DNA of 64,000 nucleotides from Nomia melanderi (taxonomy: Eukaryota; Arthropoda; Insecta; Hymenoptera; Halictidae). Position 1 is the stretch's first letter. Every line of letters begins with the position of its first letter. The DNA lies in assembly GCF_051020985.1 (NCBI RefSeq), contig NC_135008.1:1860001-1924000 (forward strand), read 5' to 3'. A program made the translations under genes and the position numbers. Positions 12,608-24,481 of this stretch are shown one piece after another. The notes beneath the pieces are model-generated. The model searched no databases. It saw nothing but the letters and a program-made list of their open reading frames with translations, and was not told the DNA's origin.

Positions 12608-13072
12608 GATGATTCCAGAGGGTGGCGTCTCGGTTTCCACGATGATCCGGGGAACCGAAGGACGCGCGGATATGGGTTATTCAGGAACGGCTGGGCTCGG
12701 CTGAACGTGACCCAAGGCTCGTGACCGTCATCCGCTGTCCCGAGACGATCATGAATCTATCAGAAGGTAATTCTCGCGGTCTCGGGAGCATTAGCTAAAT
12801 GAGGACACGCTCGACGTGGCGGGGCCCCGGTTGCATTACCCTTCCGCGATCGAAAATTCTTCCGCGTTGCTAAAAGTTTAACCGACTCGCAGCCGGCGTT
12901 GCATATCGCCGATGCGTCGACCTACCTGCACGGTGAAGCTCTCAGCGTAAGTGCAAGCTAAAAGCGCACGGGAGTAAGAAGCAGCGATCGGAGAGCAATT
13001 TTTCGATTTATAACTGTATCGACTTGAGAAATGAATCTGTATAAGTCATGAGGCAGGATCTTGCTGCGCCCA

Positions 13073-13330
13073 TCCGAGGGAAACTTGGATATCTTGGAGC
13101 TAATATCTGATTGAATAATTCGAAATATATTGTGAAAGAATTCTGTGAACACTGAAACTGTGCTTTTTGAGTAATAATTAGAATCTTGAGGGACGAATCG
13201 AGGGAAACTTAGATATCTTGGAGCTAATATCTAATTGAATATTTTGAAATATATTGTGAAAGAATTCTGTGAAAATGAAACTGTAGTTTTTGAGTAATAA
13301 TTAGAATCTTAAGGAACGAATCGAGGGAAA
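13073..13330. repeat. Tandem duplication, about 124-bp unit x2 plus partial
   Basis: GAGGGAAACTTGGATATCTT-type landmarks at 13076, 13200 and 13323 (the last truncated). Units share GAATTCTGTGAA and GAGTAATAATTAGAATCTT. Confidence 0.93.
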
Positions 13331-13405
13331 CATTCCGCAAAGGGATTCGAAACGGAAAGAATCCAACAAAGCTGATATCTAATCGAATATTTCGAAACAA
13401 AGGAT

Positions 13406-13678
13406 CCTCGATTACTACTAGATCCACAGATCATTGTTACTCTATTCCTCCCCAACGTCTTACAAATCGCGAAAACGTCTTCAAAAGCATCGCAACGCGT
13501 ACCTACTCGCGCGAGCCGAAATCCTGAAACTCCAAATACTCCTCGATTACCACTACATCCACAGACCACTGTCCTTACTCTATTCCTCTCGGAAGACGTC
13601 ATACAAATCGCGAAAACGTCTTGAAAAGCATCGCAACGCGTATTACTCGCTCGAGCCGAAATCCTGAAACTCCAAATA
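13406..13678. repeat. Tandem duplication, 135-bp unit x2
   Basis: CCTCGATTAC starts at 13406 and 13541. Units share ACAAATCGCGAAAACGTCTT and CGAAATCCTGAAACTCCAAA. Confidence 0.93.
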
Positions 13679-14990
13679 ACATTAAAAACATTGAATACCC
13701 ATGAAATCGCGGTAAATCTAGGATCGCGAAAATCCTCCCAAGAAGAAATCCTCCCCTTTCATCAGCCAGGAGACATATCAAGCCGCTAATCCAAGGAAGA
13801 CCGACGTGTCCCGACGCGAGGTCCGGTGCCGGGGAGAAAGGTCGCCGGCGCGGTACGCGTGGACAATGTTCGAGGACGGTAATAAAAAGCGTAGGCAACG
13901 GCGGGCGTCGACGTTACACTGGATGACAGGGGGCGTCGGGAGGAGGGTTGGCGCCGGACAAAAGGACGCGGCGAGGAAGACGGGAGAGAAGCGGATAAAC
14001 GTGTGCGTGGCGGTTGGTTCGCGCGCGGCCGTTCGTCGTTGTGCACATAACGCGCGACGCCGACGCCGACGCCGACGCCGAGCGACGCCGACTGCTGCAA
14101 TGCGGCGATGTCGGCATTTTAATTGAAAACCCTGGCTCTCTCTCTCTGTCTCTCTCTTTCTCTTTCCTCTCTTTCCTCTCTCTCTCTCTCTCTCTCTTAC
14201 TCTCCTCTCTTGGTCTCTCGCGATATACTGCCTCTAACCACTTCTCGCTTCTTCGCTCATCCATTCGTGGTTTATTAACGAACGTTAATGTCGTAGGAGC
14301 GCGCCTCGTTCCTTTTAATTGCGTCCCTGAATTATTCACCGTGCACGCCGCTGCCTTATCGCGCGCGTCCTGGCCCCGAGCTTCGCTCCCGACGCTATCG
14401 ACGGGATTCTGACCGACCGGAGATCTGGATGGATTGTTTTCTTAGTGTCTGAAATACGCGAAACCTTCGGCAGATTAAGCTAAATACTCCGATTGCTTAA
14501 TTAACAGGATGGTATAGTTTGTTTGTCGATGAGTTTGATGATTATCCGAGGTTTTGATCAATTTTATAAATGTAGTTGATTATCGAAAGTGGACGAATGG
14601 TAACCGAATGACAGACAGAGTAAAAACACAGTGAACAGCATTACAGCAGGCTGCGTAGATCTGAAGGGTTGCTAGCAGGTGTTAAACCAATTACTGCGAT
14701 GAGTGTGCTTTTAATTTGCCCGGGTATCGGTAGCATTCCAATTTGGCTACGGCAATTGAAGTTTCAATGTTTCGTATTTGAATTGCGATAATTAGAGGCC
14801 CGTGGGTTAACCGGTCAACGATTGACACTGTATCGACAGCTTATAAAATATCGTTTAGAACTCAATTATGTAGAACTCCCTTGTCTCCGAGTTTCAAATA
14901 AATATCATAGCGCACGCGTACCTGTTGCGGCCGATTTGAAATAGATGTTCGTATAATGTCTCGCAGTTAGCATGCAGTACAGTCCGTGGG
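13679..14990. other. Intron: CpG-rich tract with simple repeats
   Basis: GC-rich at 13790-14110, with a GACGCC hexamer run at 14054-14080 and a CT-rich microsatellite at 14137-14218. AT-richer intron follows up to the ratchet-like site. Confidence 0.5.
14137..14218. repeat. CT-rich microsatellite
   Basis: Interrupted (CT)n with some CTTT units. Confidence 0.9.
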
Positions 14991-15030
14991 GTGCTTACCT
15001 GAAACAGAAAAGAAGACTCGGTTATTCGAT
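14991..15030 (-). other. Candidate recursive splice site (ratchet point) in downstream mam intron
   Basis: The minus strand reads TTCTGTTTCAG|GTAAGCAC. The upstream tract TCTTCTTTTCTGTTTCAG is a very strong acceptor, and GTAAGC directly follows as a donor. The junction is between 14999 and 14998, about 23.2 kb 3' of the mam exon. No exon can fit between the two signals. No perfect branch point was recognised; TCGAATAACC is the nearest candidate. Confidence 0.62.
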
Positions 15031-15079
15031 GTCGAGATTTTTAATGCTATAAATGCTTTTGTAACGAAACAAACTTTTG

Positions 15080-15098
15080 TACAGAGTGCAAAGGGTTA
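15080..15098. mobile_element. Family A MITE solo end
   Basis: ACAGAGTGCAAAGGGTTAG, a terminus without a recognisable body. Confidence 0.45.
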
Positions 15099-15099
15099 G

Positions 15100-16043
15100 T
15101 CGATATCCATCGATCAGTTAGCATCACTCTATTCCCTGCGACTGATCCAGAAAACCATCCCCAATTTTCATACATGTACACTGTCGATCTAACCCTCTAA
15201 CCGATTAGCACAGAGCTGAGCTCTGAAGACAGCAACCGAGAATCAAGAGACAGAAGCGAAGTAACGCAAACGCGGCGAAAGACGGCAGAAAGAAAGACAG
15301 AATCAAGTCGCGAGTATAAAATCGTGTTTCATTAATAAAGAACAAATAGGTTAAACCTCTTAATCATTCGAAATCTCTACATACAACTACACAGATCACT
15401 GTAGACCAGTATCAACTAAAAACCGATACGTTCACTTTCAATTCCACAGAGAGACGTTTACAAGAATAAAGACGCAACAGAAACATTCTGATCTGAAGGC
15501 CTCTCGCTTCACGCACTTTCTAAAAGAACAGGAAGGAAGCCAATCTACAGCCAAGAAATCCACGGGAGGAGCAGGAAAAATTGCCGTGGAACCTAGAAGA
15601 ATAAGCGTGTAGAAGTGTGCGCAACGCAAATAGCCGCTATCGGGCAGGGCGCAGATAAGATACACCGGGGCGACTTGCAAGAACGAAACGGCGAAGTGGA
15701 AACGCGGCAGAAATTGTTTTCAAACGTCTGTTGCCAGCGTCCGCGGGAATAATCGGCCCGGCGGTTTCATTAAATCCCCCGTATCGCTGGTCCGTCGCCG
15801 GGGGAACAGCAGATTAGGCGAAATTTTAATTATTAATTAACGCCGGCTCTCGCGGTGTCGATGATCTGCGGAACCGAGTCGCGTCGCGGCGCGCTTATCG
15901 TTGCCCGCGATAGCGGGGAGATTATTAACGCGTTCACTGCCACCGAGAATTTCGAGCGTTCCATGCAACGCTGAACGTTAACTCTTTGACTCCGGAGGCG
16001 CCTCTCAGTCGGCGATCGGCTTGACACAGGAAGATTGTCGAGT
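15100..16043. other. Intron: mixed sequence with a MITE end at 15978
   Basis: CpG-rich at about 15680-15960. TTAACTCTTTGACTCCGGAG at 15978 looks like a decayed family A end. Nothing coding is supported. Confidence 0.45.
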
Positions 16044-16226
16044 TTAACCCTTTGCGGTCAGAAGTGCTCTTGGTTTCTCACTTTGAGGTTCATGTCGAAG
16101 TTAGTTGATTCGATTGCAGGTTAATACGACGCTCTATTTATTTATTCAAGAATATTTGGGAGCCATTGAAATGTTACCTTTAACTGGTACAATTTTATTT
16201 TATTACAATTTTAATTTAAGGGTTAA
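16044..16226 (-). mobile_element. Family F TTAA MITE (183 bp)
   Basis: Starts TTAACCCTTTGCGGTCAGAA and ends TTTAATTTAAGGGTTAA. Its inner part (CCATTGAAATGTTACCTTTA) is the reverse of the family F copy at 43942. Confidence 0.65.
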
Positions 16227-16228
16227 TA

Positions 16229-16345
16229 TCAACCCTTAGCAGTCTTGTGTCGAGTCACGCTCGACATTCAATTTTATTGAAACAGCTGTACCATTCGAAG
16301 GTACCATTTCAGTGATTCCCAAGTATTCTTGAACAAATCATTAGA
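16229..16345 (+). mobile_element. Family F MITE, left half, head-to-head with previous copy
   Basis: TCAACCCTTAGCAGTCTTGT followed by GTCGAGTCACGCTCGACATT, matching 43942. It abuts the preceding F element in the opposite orientation with only ATA between their ends. Confidence 0.65.
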
Positions 16346-16530
16346 GTCCTAGCGATCATTAACACCAAACGCGATTATAACATCTGCTCTAGAACCCTGC
16401 GTTTCCTTTGTCTCGTTTCACTATATATCAATTCTTCTATCGTCCGATTAGTCTCTCCACTTCTGTTTCTACTAAGAGCAAAGGATCACCTGACTTCATT
16501 TCTATGTTATCAGTCATTCGACTGTTCAAT
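16346..16530. other. Short unique intron segment
   Basis: Nothing recognised. Confidence 0.4.
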
Positions 16531-16756
16531 TTAACCCTTTGCACTCGGAAGTTTTTCACTAGAAACATCCGACATTATCCTATGAGGCGTAGACGACATT
16601 TGAAACGAACTAATTATAACACACACGTAACTTGAGAAACAAAGCTATATTATAAATATTTCACATATTCATGCATTATACAAAACTTAATATTTTGTAA
16701 TTTTGTCATATAAAATCAAATGGCGACTGAGTCACCTCTCGAGTGCAAAGGTTTAA
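16531..16756 (+). mobile_element. Family A TTAA MITE, full length (226 bp)
   Basis: Starts TTAACCCTTTGCACTCGGAA and ends CTCTCGAGTGCAAAGGTTTAA-type; TTAA on both sides. Confidence 0.88.
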
Positions 16757-17594
16757 CAATGTATATGCACAAAGAACCAATACTATAATATTGGCGTCAA
16801 ATATTTACGTAATAGGACGTCGCGTTTCAAAAAGCGGTCTCGAAAAATCCATCTGGACAGAGTTAAACCGTGCGATTCCGGAGCGAAGGGGGACAGAGAG
16901 CGATAATACGTATGCAGATGAGAAAGATAGAGACGTGGTAGGGGAGTACAGGCAGGAAAAGACCTGGCCGACGTCTGTGCGCGGTTCGGGGGTGGCTGGC
17001 GCGCAGAGGGTGGCCACCCCGCGAGCAGTGCCGTATCAAACGGAGCCGGAGCCCGGCTGAGATCGATGCGTCGCGCGGCTCATCACTTATTTACGCCTTC
17101 ATTACTGTAAACAATGCGTCTCCCTTTGCGTCCGGCCTCTTTCCCCGTCCCTCCGCCACCCCCCGCAACGTGTGCACGCCTCTTTCTCCGTCGGTTTCAT
17201 TCCCCCAAGCTCGTCCGCCTGGTCCACGATGCCCCGGTGGTTATATTCGCGACTGCGGCCGTCCATTTCCGAAAGTAACTTCTGCCGGAGCTGAGTTTTA
17301 AAAGCGTGGAATTTAAAAAGAGCTCGTCGCGCGGCTTCGGGCACCCCGTATCGATCATCCGCCGCGCGGTAACGGGTTTTTGTAGACGGAAGTTGTTAAC
17401 GGAGATTGTTTTCCATTGTTTCGGGGACGTTGCTTCAGAATCTCGACGACTCTGTTCGGTCGCTCGGTTGATTGCGTATTTGGGGCTCGGTTCTTTAGAA
17501 TTAGGGTGACTGGCTTCTTTGGGATCGAAGCGATAATGCGATTGAAGGGAGGTTCTTTGATTTTAATGGAAATTAGGGTGTAAGGGGAATTATG
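16757..17594. other. Intron, CpG-rich island at 16990-17390
   Basis: No exon signal or repeat recognised. Confidence 0.45.
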
Positions 17595-17962
17595 TAACTG
17601 AGCTACACTGTGCGAAGTATTGAACTATGCAACTGAGTACTGTACTATGAAGTTGAATCACTGCACTGTACAACTAAGATATTGCATTATGCAACTGAAC
17701 TACTGCACAGTGCAACCAAAGTATTGAACTATGCAACTGAGTACTGTACTATGCAATTGAATCACTACACTTTGGAACTAAGATATTGCACTGTGCAACC
17801 GAAGTATTGAACTATGCGACTGAACTATTACTCTATACAACCAAAGTATTGAACTATGCAACTAAGATATTGCACTATGCACCCAAAGTACTGCACAATG
17901 CAATTGCAACACAGCACAGTACAAAGTATTGCACTCTGCAACCAAAACACTACACAACGCAA
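17595..17962. repeat. Degenerate minisatellite, unit about 21 bp
   Basis: Roughly 17 units around GTATTGAACTATGCAACTGA. One frame reads as seven-residue repeats (ATEVLNY, TTKVLNY, ATKILHY), which reflects the 21-bp unit rather than a real protein. Confidence 0.9.
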
Positions 17963-19324
17963 AGATAAAAATGTTCGCCCAAGTTATTCAATAGTCCCTC
18001 CATGTATCTTCCAACCTTCCCAGAGAAAAACTCAGTTCCATCAGCAAGTTCTAAGCCTCGGCTGGACTTGATTAGAAATTTCCAATGAATCGCGGCGCAT
18101 GAGAAACACGGAGCACGATAAGCGGGCACGTGGCCCGATCCCGAGACCGCCATTATGCAATATCGGCGGCCGCACTTCGCGCGATAACGCGCCCGCCGAC
18201 CTTGCCCGTGTATTTCTGAAACTCACGACAAACACGGGCGTCGGGTTTCGCATCAGCCCGGCCGGGCTGGTAACCTAATTATTCAAGAAGTGGGCTAATT
18301 CGGACAATCGCGACCGCGACCGCGCCGAGGAGCGCTAATTTTTCCCGGCCGAACGAGGAAGACCGCAATTACGCGTCCCGTTCGTCGTCGACCCCTTCGC
18401 TGCCGTGTGCACGCAGTAAAAAGTCATCTCCGCGGATCGATACGTGCAAAAACATTCGATTATACTCTGACATGACGGTCTGCCACTTATAAATTGATCG
18501 TTGTCAACATCTCTTCAACATTTACTTCCACTCTTTGGTGAGATCGAAGTCTCGGAATATTCAAGGTATCACATTAGACAGTGTTGGCTCATTAGACGGT
18601 GTGTAGTATCAAATACGTGGCTCGTCGAGAGGTTTGGTAATTAGAAAACATTGCCATACAGTTCAGAATTAATTTACTTATCGATCATTTCAATGTTTCT
18701 ATCAATTTTGAGAATTCAAATGGGAAAGAGTGGAAATTACAGCGCCGGTGTGAATGTGTTAAATAAATTCATTTGATTGAACTCAATAAATCCGTCCAAT
18801 GATCTTTTCATTGCGTCTAGTATTTACTTCGACACATAATCGTGGAAACCTGCTTCACTCGTTAATATCGGGAACAACCGCGCCATTTTCCTTTACTATT
18901 CATTACGAAATCCTCGTCGCATAAATTGTACTTCGACGATGATCAATCAATCCTTTCGTTTTCAACACGCCGATTCAAGTTCGCTTACGTAAGTCGCGAC
19001 ATTTATTGCACGGCGATAGGAATCATTCGGAAATATAAATAAACAACCGATCGACCGAACCAGTTCGTTTCCACCTTCGCGAGATAACGGCCTTATCTTC
19101 TGTTACGGAGAACGCGAATCGGATTCGTGTTAAACGCCACGCACGGACGATAAAAATTCCGTTACGGTTGTTGTCAGGATAGATCGTGTTTGACGGGACA
19201 TCGTAAAAACGAAGTTCACTTAACATTTTTACATAGTTTTACTACGCGAACGTCTGCCGTAGACAAAGAGTTTGACAGGCAAAGGGTTGAAGCAGTAGAA
19301 AATCATCGAAGAAACCTAGGAGAC
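17963..19324. other. Intron: CpG-rich 18070-18420, then AT-rich
   Basis: Nothing coding is supported; GC-rich and AT-rich stretches alternate. Confidence 0.45.
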
Positions 19325-19345
19325 ACTCGGAGTGCAAAGGGTTAA
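19325..19345. mobile_element. Family A MITE solo end
   Basis: CTCGGAGTGCAAAGGGTTAA with no body on its left. Confidence 0.55.
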
Positions 19346-19708
19346 CGGCGCACAAAAGAAAATTTCGAAAAGTTCGATTACACCGGTGATGGTCGCCGAT
19401 GTCACCTCCGATTATTTTGATTTCGTTCCACCGACCTCGGGCCAACATCGACAGTTTCGTGTCTCGCGGAATCCTGATTAGCAAACGAGGCGCTGCCGAG
19501 CGAAGCCTAGAACTATTCTCACGAGACAGACGCGAGGGAGACAACATTGAATCGCGCTTACGTCATCCTTTATACGGGAAGACGGGCACCGATATCATTG
19601 GGAGCATCACGCCGCCGCCACGCCTAATTATCATCCCCTACGCGCGCTGCCAGCGTTATCTACGAGCCACCCTGTTTTACTAGGTCACTCCATAAGTAAT
19701 GTCGTTCT

Positions 19709-19963
19709 TTAACCAGTTAACCAATTAACCGTGTTCGACGAGTATACACGTCATCGTGAAGTTCGACACGATGCTAATTCTCTCAGCGATGAATTCTTGA
19801 TTTTTTCACGTAAACCTGTAATTCTTCTTTCTTTCGCTTTGGTCTTTTATTAAAATATACTTTAGGTGCATTCGTCCTTCGACGAGTACACGCTCCATTT
19901 TCTTATTTTATTGCACGCAGAACCAGAGGTTTCTCCAAGTATATTCCACAGTTAACTGGTTAA
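19709..19963 (+). mobile_element. Family G TTAA MITE, full length (255 bp)
   Basis: Terminal inverted repeats TTAACCAGTTAAC and GTTAACTGGTTAA. Inner landmarks CGAGTATACACGTCATC and CTGTAATTCTTCTTTC recur in the copy at 26677. Confidence 0.85.
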
Positions 19964-19992
19964 ATGCAAACTTCGAATTGTCGGAAACGGAT

Positions 19993-20192
19993 ACTTTTGA
20001 CGGGTTTCGATTTTTTTGTTTAGCAATTATCGATATCTTCGGAGCATTGAATATTCGAAATGATTTTGAGAATAAATAGCTTCATTTCAGTACTATAATG
20101 AACGTCTGGAGAAACTGAAAATAATCTATTGTTACAATTTTTATGGGAATTGCATGTTAATCGTGTTAAATGCTCGGTAGTTCTAGTGTTAA
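19993..20192 (-). mobile_element. Family E TTAA MITE, one end decayed
   Basis: Carries GGAGCATTGAATATTCGAAA and CTATTGTTACAATTTTTATG and ends GCTCGGTAGTTCTAGTGTTAA-type. The first terminus is degenerate. Confidence 0.78.
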
Positions 20193-21373
20193 TTGTCAAT
20201 GTATCGTTATTATCTTCTGTTGCGGTTACTGACACACAGAAATCAACCCAGTCTATTTTAAATATCTGACTACCGTTTTATACGATCATTACCCATTTCT
20301 CAATGAATTTTAGAACTCCTCAATTTTAATATTTAATTCTCTCCAATTAAACCACGAAAGACACGTTTATTCGACAAAGTAACATATTTATTCGAAACGG
20401 TTACCAACACAGAAATCGATTCAGTCTCATCTTTCCCGGAGCAAATATGTTATTGTCAACTTCACCGGCGATACGATAATAAAGCAAACTGCAAGCGAAG
20501 TAGCCCGGTTGTCGAATTAAATAACACAGGAAAGAATGGCGCAAACACAAACGAATTTGATTAATATATTTGTCGCGTCAAGTATCGCGGGAAGAATCGA
20601 GCAGCGATTTAAACGTAACGATTCCAGCGAACAAATCCGAGAGGCTTCGTTACGGCGTTTACTTTGGTTACACGTTTAAAACCCTCCGATTCCGTTATTC
20701 CCCGTCGCGTTAATGAAATAAAAGAAACGGTTAAAACCGACGGTTATTAAATGTAATTAACAGAACCGCGAACAATCGGGGAGCGCGCGGGGCTCGCGCC
20801 GGTGGAAAACGAATGAAGGTGAAATGGGAAACGAGAGGAGAGCCGGGGCACCGTAACAAATGTAACAAAGTAGTAGAAAATAAATGAAGAAGCCGTAGGT
20901 GGATACTATCGAAGAGTTTATCCGCTCAACGTGTTAACACGCTCGACGGTGTAACATTAGAACCTACCGAGCAGACAAATCGACGAGACTATACATTGTG
21001 CAATTTACAACGCCGTGTTTATTCGCGGTTTAAATTATATTACGGAATAACGGATTTTCTGTACGAACGAAATTGTACGATTTGCATTGAAATTTTAGAG
21101 AAATTTAGTACGATGGCAGACCGTTGGACATAAAGTGTTTTAATAATGTAGGACTACTCAGCTGTCGGTCATTCGAAACATAAACAAGTGACCGAAAGAG
21201 TGAGTCACCGAAAAATAAGTGTGAGGGATGCATGGGGAAAGGCGACTCTTGTTTCTTGCCTTTTGCCTTTTGTCCTTTGCCAGTTTGTGTTTTGTGTCGT
21301 GTGTGAGAATTGCGAGCTGGAGCGAACGAAGTAATAAAGAGAGTATTGAGAGAGTATTGCGAGTATTGCGAGT

Positions 21374-21400
21374 ATTAATGCTCGGTAGTTCTAGTGTTAA
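21374..21400 (-). mobile_element. Family E MITE solo end
   Basis: TGCTCGGTAGTTCTAGTGTT then AA, next to short GAGTATTGC repeats; no body. Confidence 0.55.
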
Positions 21401-21620
21401 GTAGGCGTTAAAATCAATTGTTACAATTGAGGTTCTGCTAAAACGGTGTCATCGTTGATTGATCTTCGAGACACCCCGCATTCGTCGATTCTCGGGAATG
21501 TAAGGAACCACCTGCTTTACGAGTGATAATGTAAACAGCTGAATATTTAAAAGTGATAACGTTGCGAAGTAAAAGGAAGTGAAACCCTCATTTGCAACTG
21601 AAATAACCGCACCTCCGCGG

Positions 21621-21648
21621 CCCTCTCTCTCTCTCTCTCTCTCTCTCG
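21621..21648. repeat. Microsatellite (CT)n
   Basis: About 14 dinucleotide units. Confidence 0.95.
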
Positions 21649-22056
21649 ACCATCATTTGAACAGTTTACGCAGTGCAAACGGAAAGATAAGTGAAATTGG
21701 CTCAGCGTTTAGCGCGTTAATAAAGTAAATTCAGAAAAATGCTTGTTCGCCCGCGCAGTTAGACACGGAACGGTGAAATCGGATGAATATCCGAGGAATT
21801 CCGCGCTCGGACAATGAATCGACGATCGCTCGTGTCAAATAATACTGACGGATAATACCGTGCTTGGCGAAACTACTTTATCAATTGCGTTGCTGATTCA
21901 ATGGATAAATAGAATTTAATGTTTAATCTATATCCACGATTATCCTGAACGATCGTTTGCAATTGATAGTAGAAAGACTTTCGATGTACGTTCAAAAAAG
22001 GTAGACAACCATAATAAGCAGACAACTTTACATAAATTATTTTAGTAACAAATACT

Positions 22057-22250
22057 TCAACCCTTTGAACTCTGTAGGTTCGCAGTTATTAATATCTCAA
22101 AAGCATTGAATATTTCAAATAATTTTGGAAATAAATATTTTTACTTGAGTACTACGACGAATATCCAAAGAAACTGAAAATAATCTATTGTTACAATTTT
22201 TATAGAGATCACATATCAATCGTATCAAATGCTCGGTAGTTCTAGTGTTA
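22057..22250 (-). mobile_element. Chimeric TTAA MITE: family C left end joined to family E body
   Basis: The first 27 bp (TCAACCCTTTGAACTCTGTA) are a C terminus. From about 22084 the sequence switches to family E (AAAGCATTGAATATTTCAAA) and continues to the E terminus GCTCGGTAGTTCTAGTGTTA. Confidence 0.7.
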
Positions 22251-23924
22251 TACACCAACTTTCCGAAATAATTCAAATATTCATCAATCTAATGAAGAAT
22301 TAAATATCGCGAGCAGAAAATGTATGAGTCAAGACAGTCTAAAAGGTGCCAAGAACGATTCGGTAGACGATTTCGATCCGATCGTTCGATGAAACCCGCG
22401 CACCGACGATCGCTCGCCGATAGGTGAGAGGAACGAGTTCCGGAGGAAGGAGAGCGCGAGGACGCGGATGACACTGCGCTAAATTCGTGATTTACAAGTG
22501 GAGCGGAAGCGGCTATCGCACAAAGCCGTGCGCGCGGGCCTAATGCACTCGTGAACGAATTTTATTGTCGCGCGGTTGCGCAAACAAGCGGCCGAGCTGG
22601 CCGGCCCGGCGGAAAATAGAGCGATGCGTGGCGTGCCATCGTAGGCTCGGCGTGTATCGCCGATAGCTGGAATAATATTCTATCGAGCAGATATTCGAGT
22701 AACGTCCGCCGATCGGCCGTCGTTAACGCTGGAGCAGATGCGAACCGAACCGTTCCCGACTCCTTCGTGCAGAGTTATCGAAAAGAGAGGCTTTTTCGAG
22801 AAATTATTCACGAGGAATTATTGGTTATTGAGAAATTATGGATTAGGTGATATTATACGTTAGCATAGTGCTATGGCAGTGCTGTTCGAACGGCCGCCAT
22901 TAACCGGCAGATGGGACGAACTGAGTCATCCTTGACTCCTTTTTGAGGAATTATTAATGAATTATTGATTACTCAGAATTGGTTACTGAGGAATTGATTA
23001 GGCACTGCGCGAACTAAACTACAATTGAAATTCTAATCTGAATAAGTTTGTTATTTCTGTAAGATTGGAAGGTCAAATTAACAGCTCGCTGGTTAACAAG
23101 CTGAGTTATTCATAACCGACGCTTCCGAATCGCTTGGGAACGATTACAATATGTAACTCTCGTTGAGTCATCTCGATGACTGTTCTACGAAAGAATTTAT
23201 CTGAAACACTCGAGGTTCTCGTGGCGGTTGTACCAAGCGTTGTCTCCGAACCTCTCGCGCGTTCGAATTTCAACCTCTGCTTTACGTTCTATTATTCACC
23301 GGGAATCAGATTTCAATATAACCGACGCGAATTTTTCGCTTCTGAATCGAAATAACCAAATCGATTCGGGCAATCGTCTAAAATTTCGAAGAGTCGGGTA
23401 GTCTAGCGTCGAATCATTTCAATAGTAAGACAACGAGAACACTTGTAATAAATAACAATCAAGAATTTTTACACCTCTCTTCTCCAAATAAGACGAGGAG
23501 ACGTAAGAGAGGAGGCTTCGCCGTTCGATTCGAGAAGCGTGTTTACAACTCCGAGGCATCGCGCGCCGGCCAGAAGCCGAGTTATTTGCAGTCGCGCGAT
23601 TGCACGCGAACCACGGCCTGTTTTTGCGCCGAAGAGGAGAGACCAGAGCCACGGTTAAACGGCGCATCGAGGACAAGATTATCGTACACACTCGCGCGCT
23701 GGACGCTCCGCCGCTGGAGCGGCCGCGGTTTTCGCGAGGAAATCGTTCGATGATGAACGAACGATGCCCTCGCTAACACGTACACGAAGGAATAATTCTA
23801 AATCATCCTCCGTTACACGGGTCCTCTTACGAATCGCTGCGAACTGGAATTTCGAATTCACATTAACTTCCTACAACTATTGCAACGTCTATGAAAATAT
23901 TTAACACACCGAAAGTATCGCTAC
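22251..23924. other. Intron: CpG-rich 22380-22750 and 23500-23720
   Basis: No exon, RNA or repeat could be supported. Confidence 0.45.
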
Positions 23925-24050
23925 TCAACCCTTTACGAACGACTGTCGTTCACGTCAACATTCGGCGAGATGAAATGTTCATATTCGCAAGAGTAAATCA
24001 GTTTAAATGACAATTAATCAAACAATAATCCAGTTTCCTTTCTTCCATTA
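23925..24050 (-). mobile_element. Family B MITE, truncated
   Basis: Starts TCAACCCTTTACGAACGACT; GGCGAGATGAAATGTTCATA matches the reverse of family B. The distal end is lost. Confidence 0.6.
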
Positions 24051-24230
24051 ACACTAGGTTTACGGAACGCAATTCGACGCATGTTGAATCTTATAAACAT
24101 TACTCGGTAAACGCTTAACTCGGTTTTCGTCGATTTACGCGAACACGTATCCTAGCAGCCTATTCCTAAGCCCCTAATTTCCAAGTTCCGAACTAACGAA
24201 TACCAATGATTCTAGGAACAACGGTGATGG

Positions 24231-24380
24231 CAATTTTCGAGGTCAACTTATATCACTATATACAGAGAAACTCGGATATCATATGTAATATATTTCAAAC
24301 AGATAATCGATTCGAATGACATTTTATATTTCCTTCAATGGTAATCAGCGAAGTTGCATAGCCAAGTGTCTATATAAAAA
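24231..24380 (+). repeat. Unclassified dispersed repeat J, copy 1
   Basis: Shares most of its length with 59401-59566, including CTCGGATATCATATGTAATA and CAAGTGTCTATATAAAAA. No clear terminal repeats. Confidence 0.75.
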
Positions 24381-24439
24381 CGAGATTTCTCGGTACCGGT
24401 ACGCAATGTGTTACTCCGCGCGCGCGCGACGTTGCGATT

Positions 24440-24481
24440 TAAATCAAATCAGAGAGTCACCTTCCGAGCGCAAAGGGTTAA
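24440..24481 (+). mobile_element. Family A MITE right-end fragment
   Basis: AATCAGAGAGTCACCTTCCG then AGCGCAAAGGGTTAA; the left part is missing. Confidence 0.6.

Larger units (their letters stand above)
10990..13072. other. Intron: CpG-rich islands with MITE end fragments
   Basis: CpG-rich at about 11000-11450, 11800-12240 and 12620-12950. It includes a lone family E end (12299) and a lone family A end (12590-12607). No coding exon is supported. Confidence 0.45.
20193..22056. other. Intron: AT-rich with E end fragment and CT microsatellite
   Basis: Contains a lone E terminus at 21374-21400 and (CT)14 at 21621-21648. GC-rich only at about 20760-20870. No gene seen. Confidence 0.5.

Noticed and set aside
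12905..12945. TGCAG|GTAGGT fused acceptor-donor on the minus strand
   Set aside because: No convincing pyrimidine tract or branch point; likely chance.
13806..14339. Arg/Glu- or Ser/Leu-rich frames around the CT microsatellite
   Set aside because: Translations of simple repeats.
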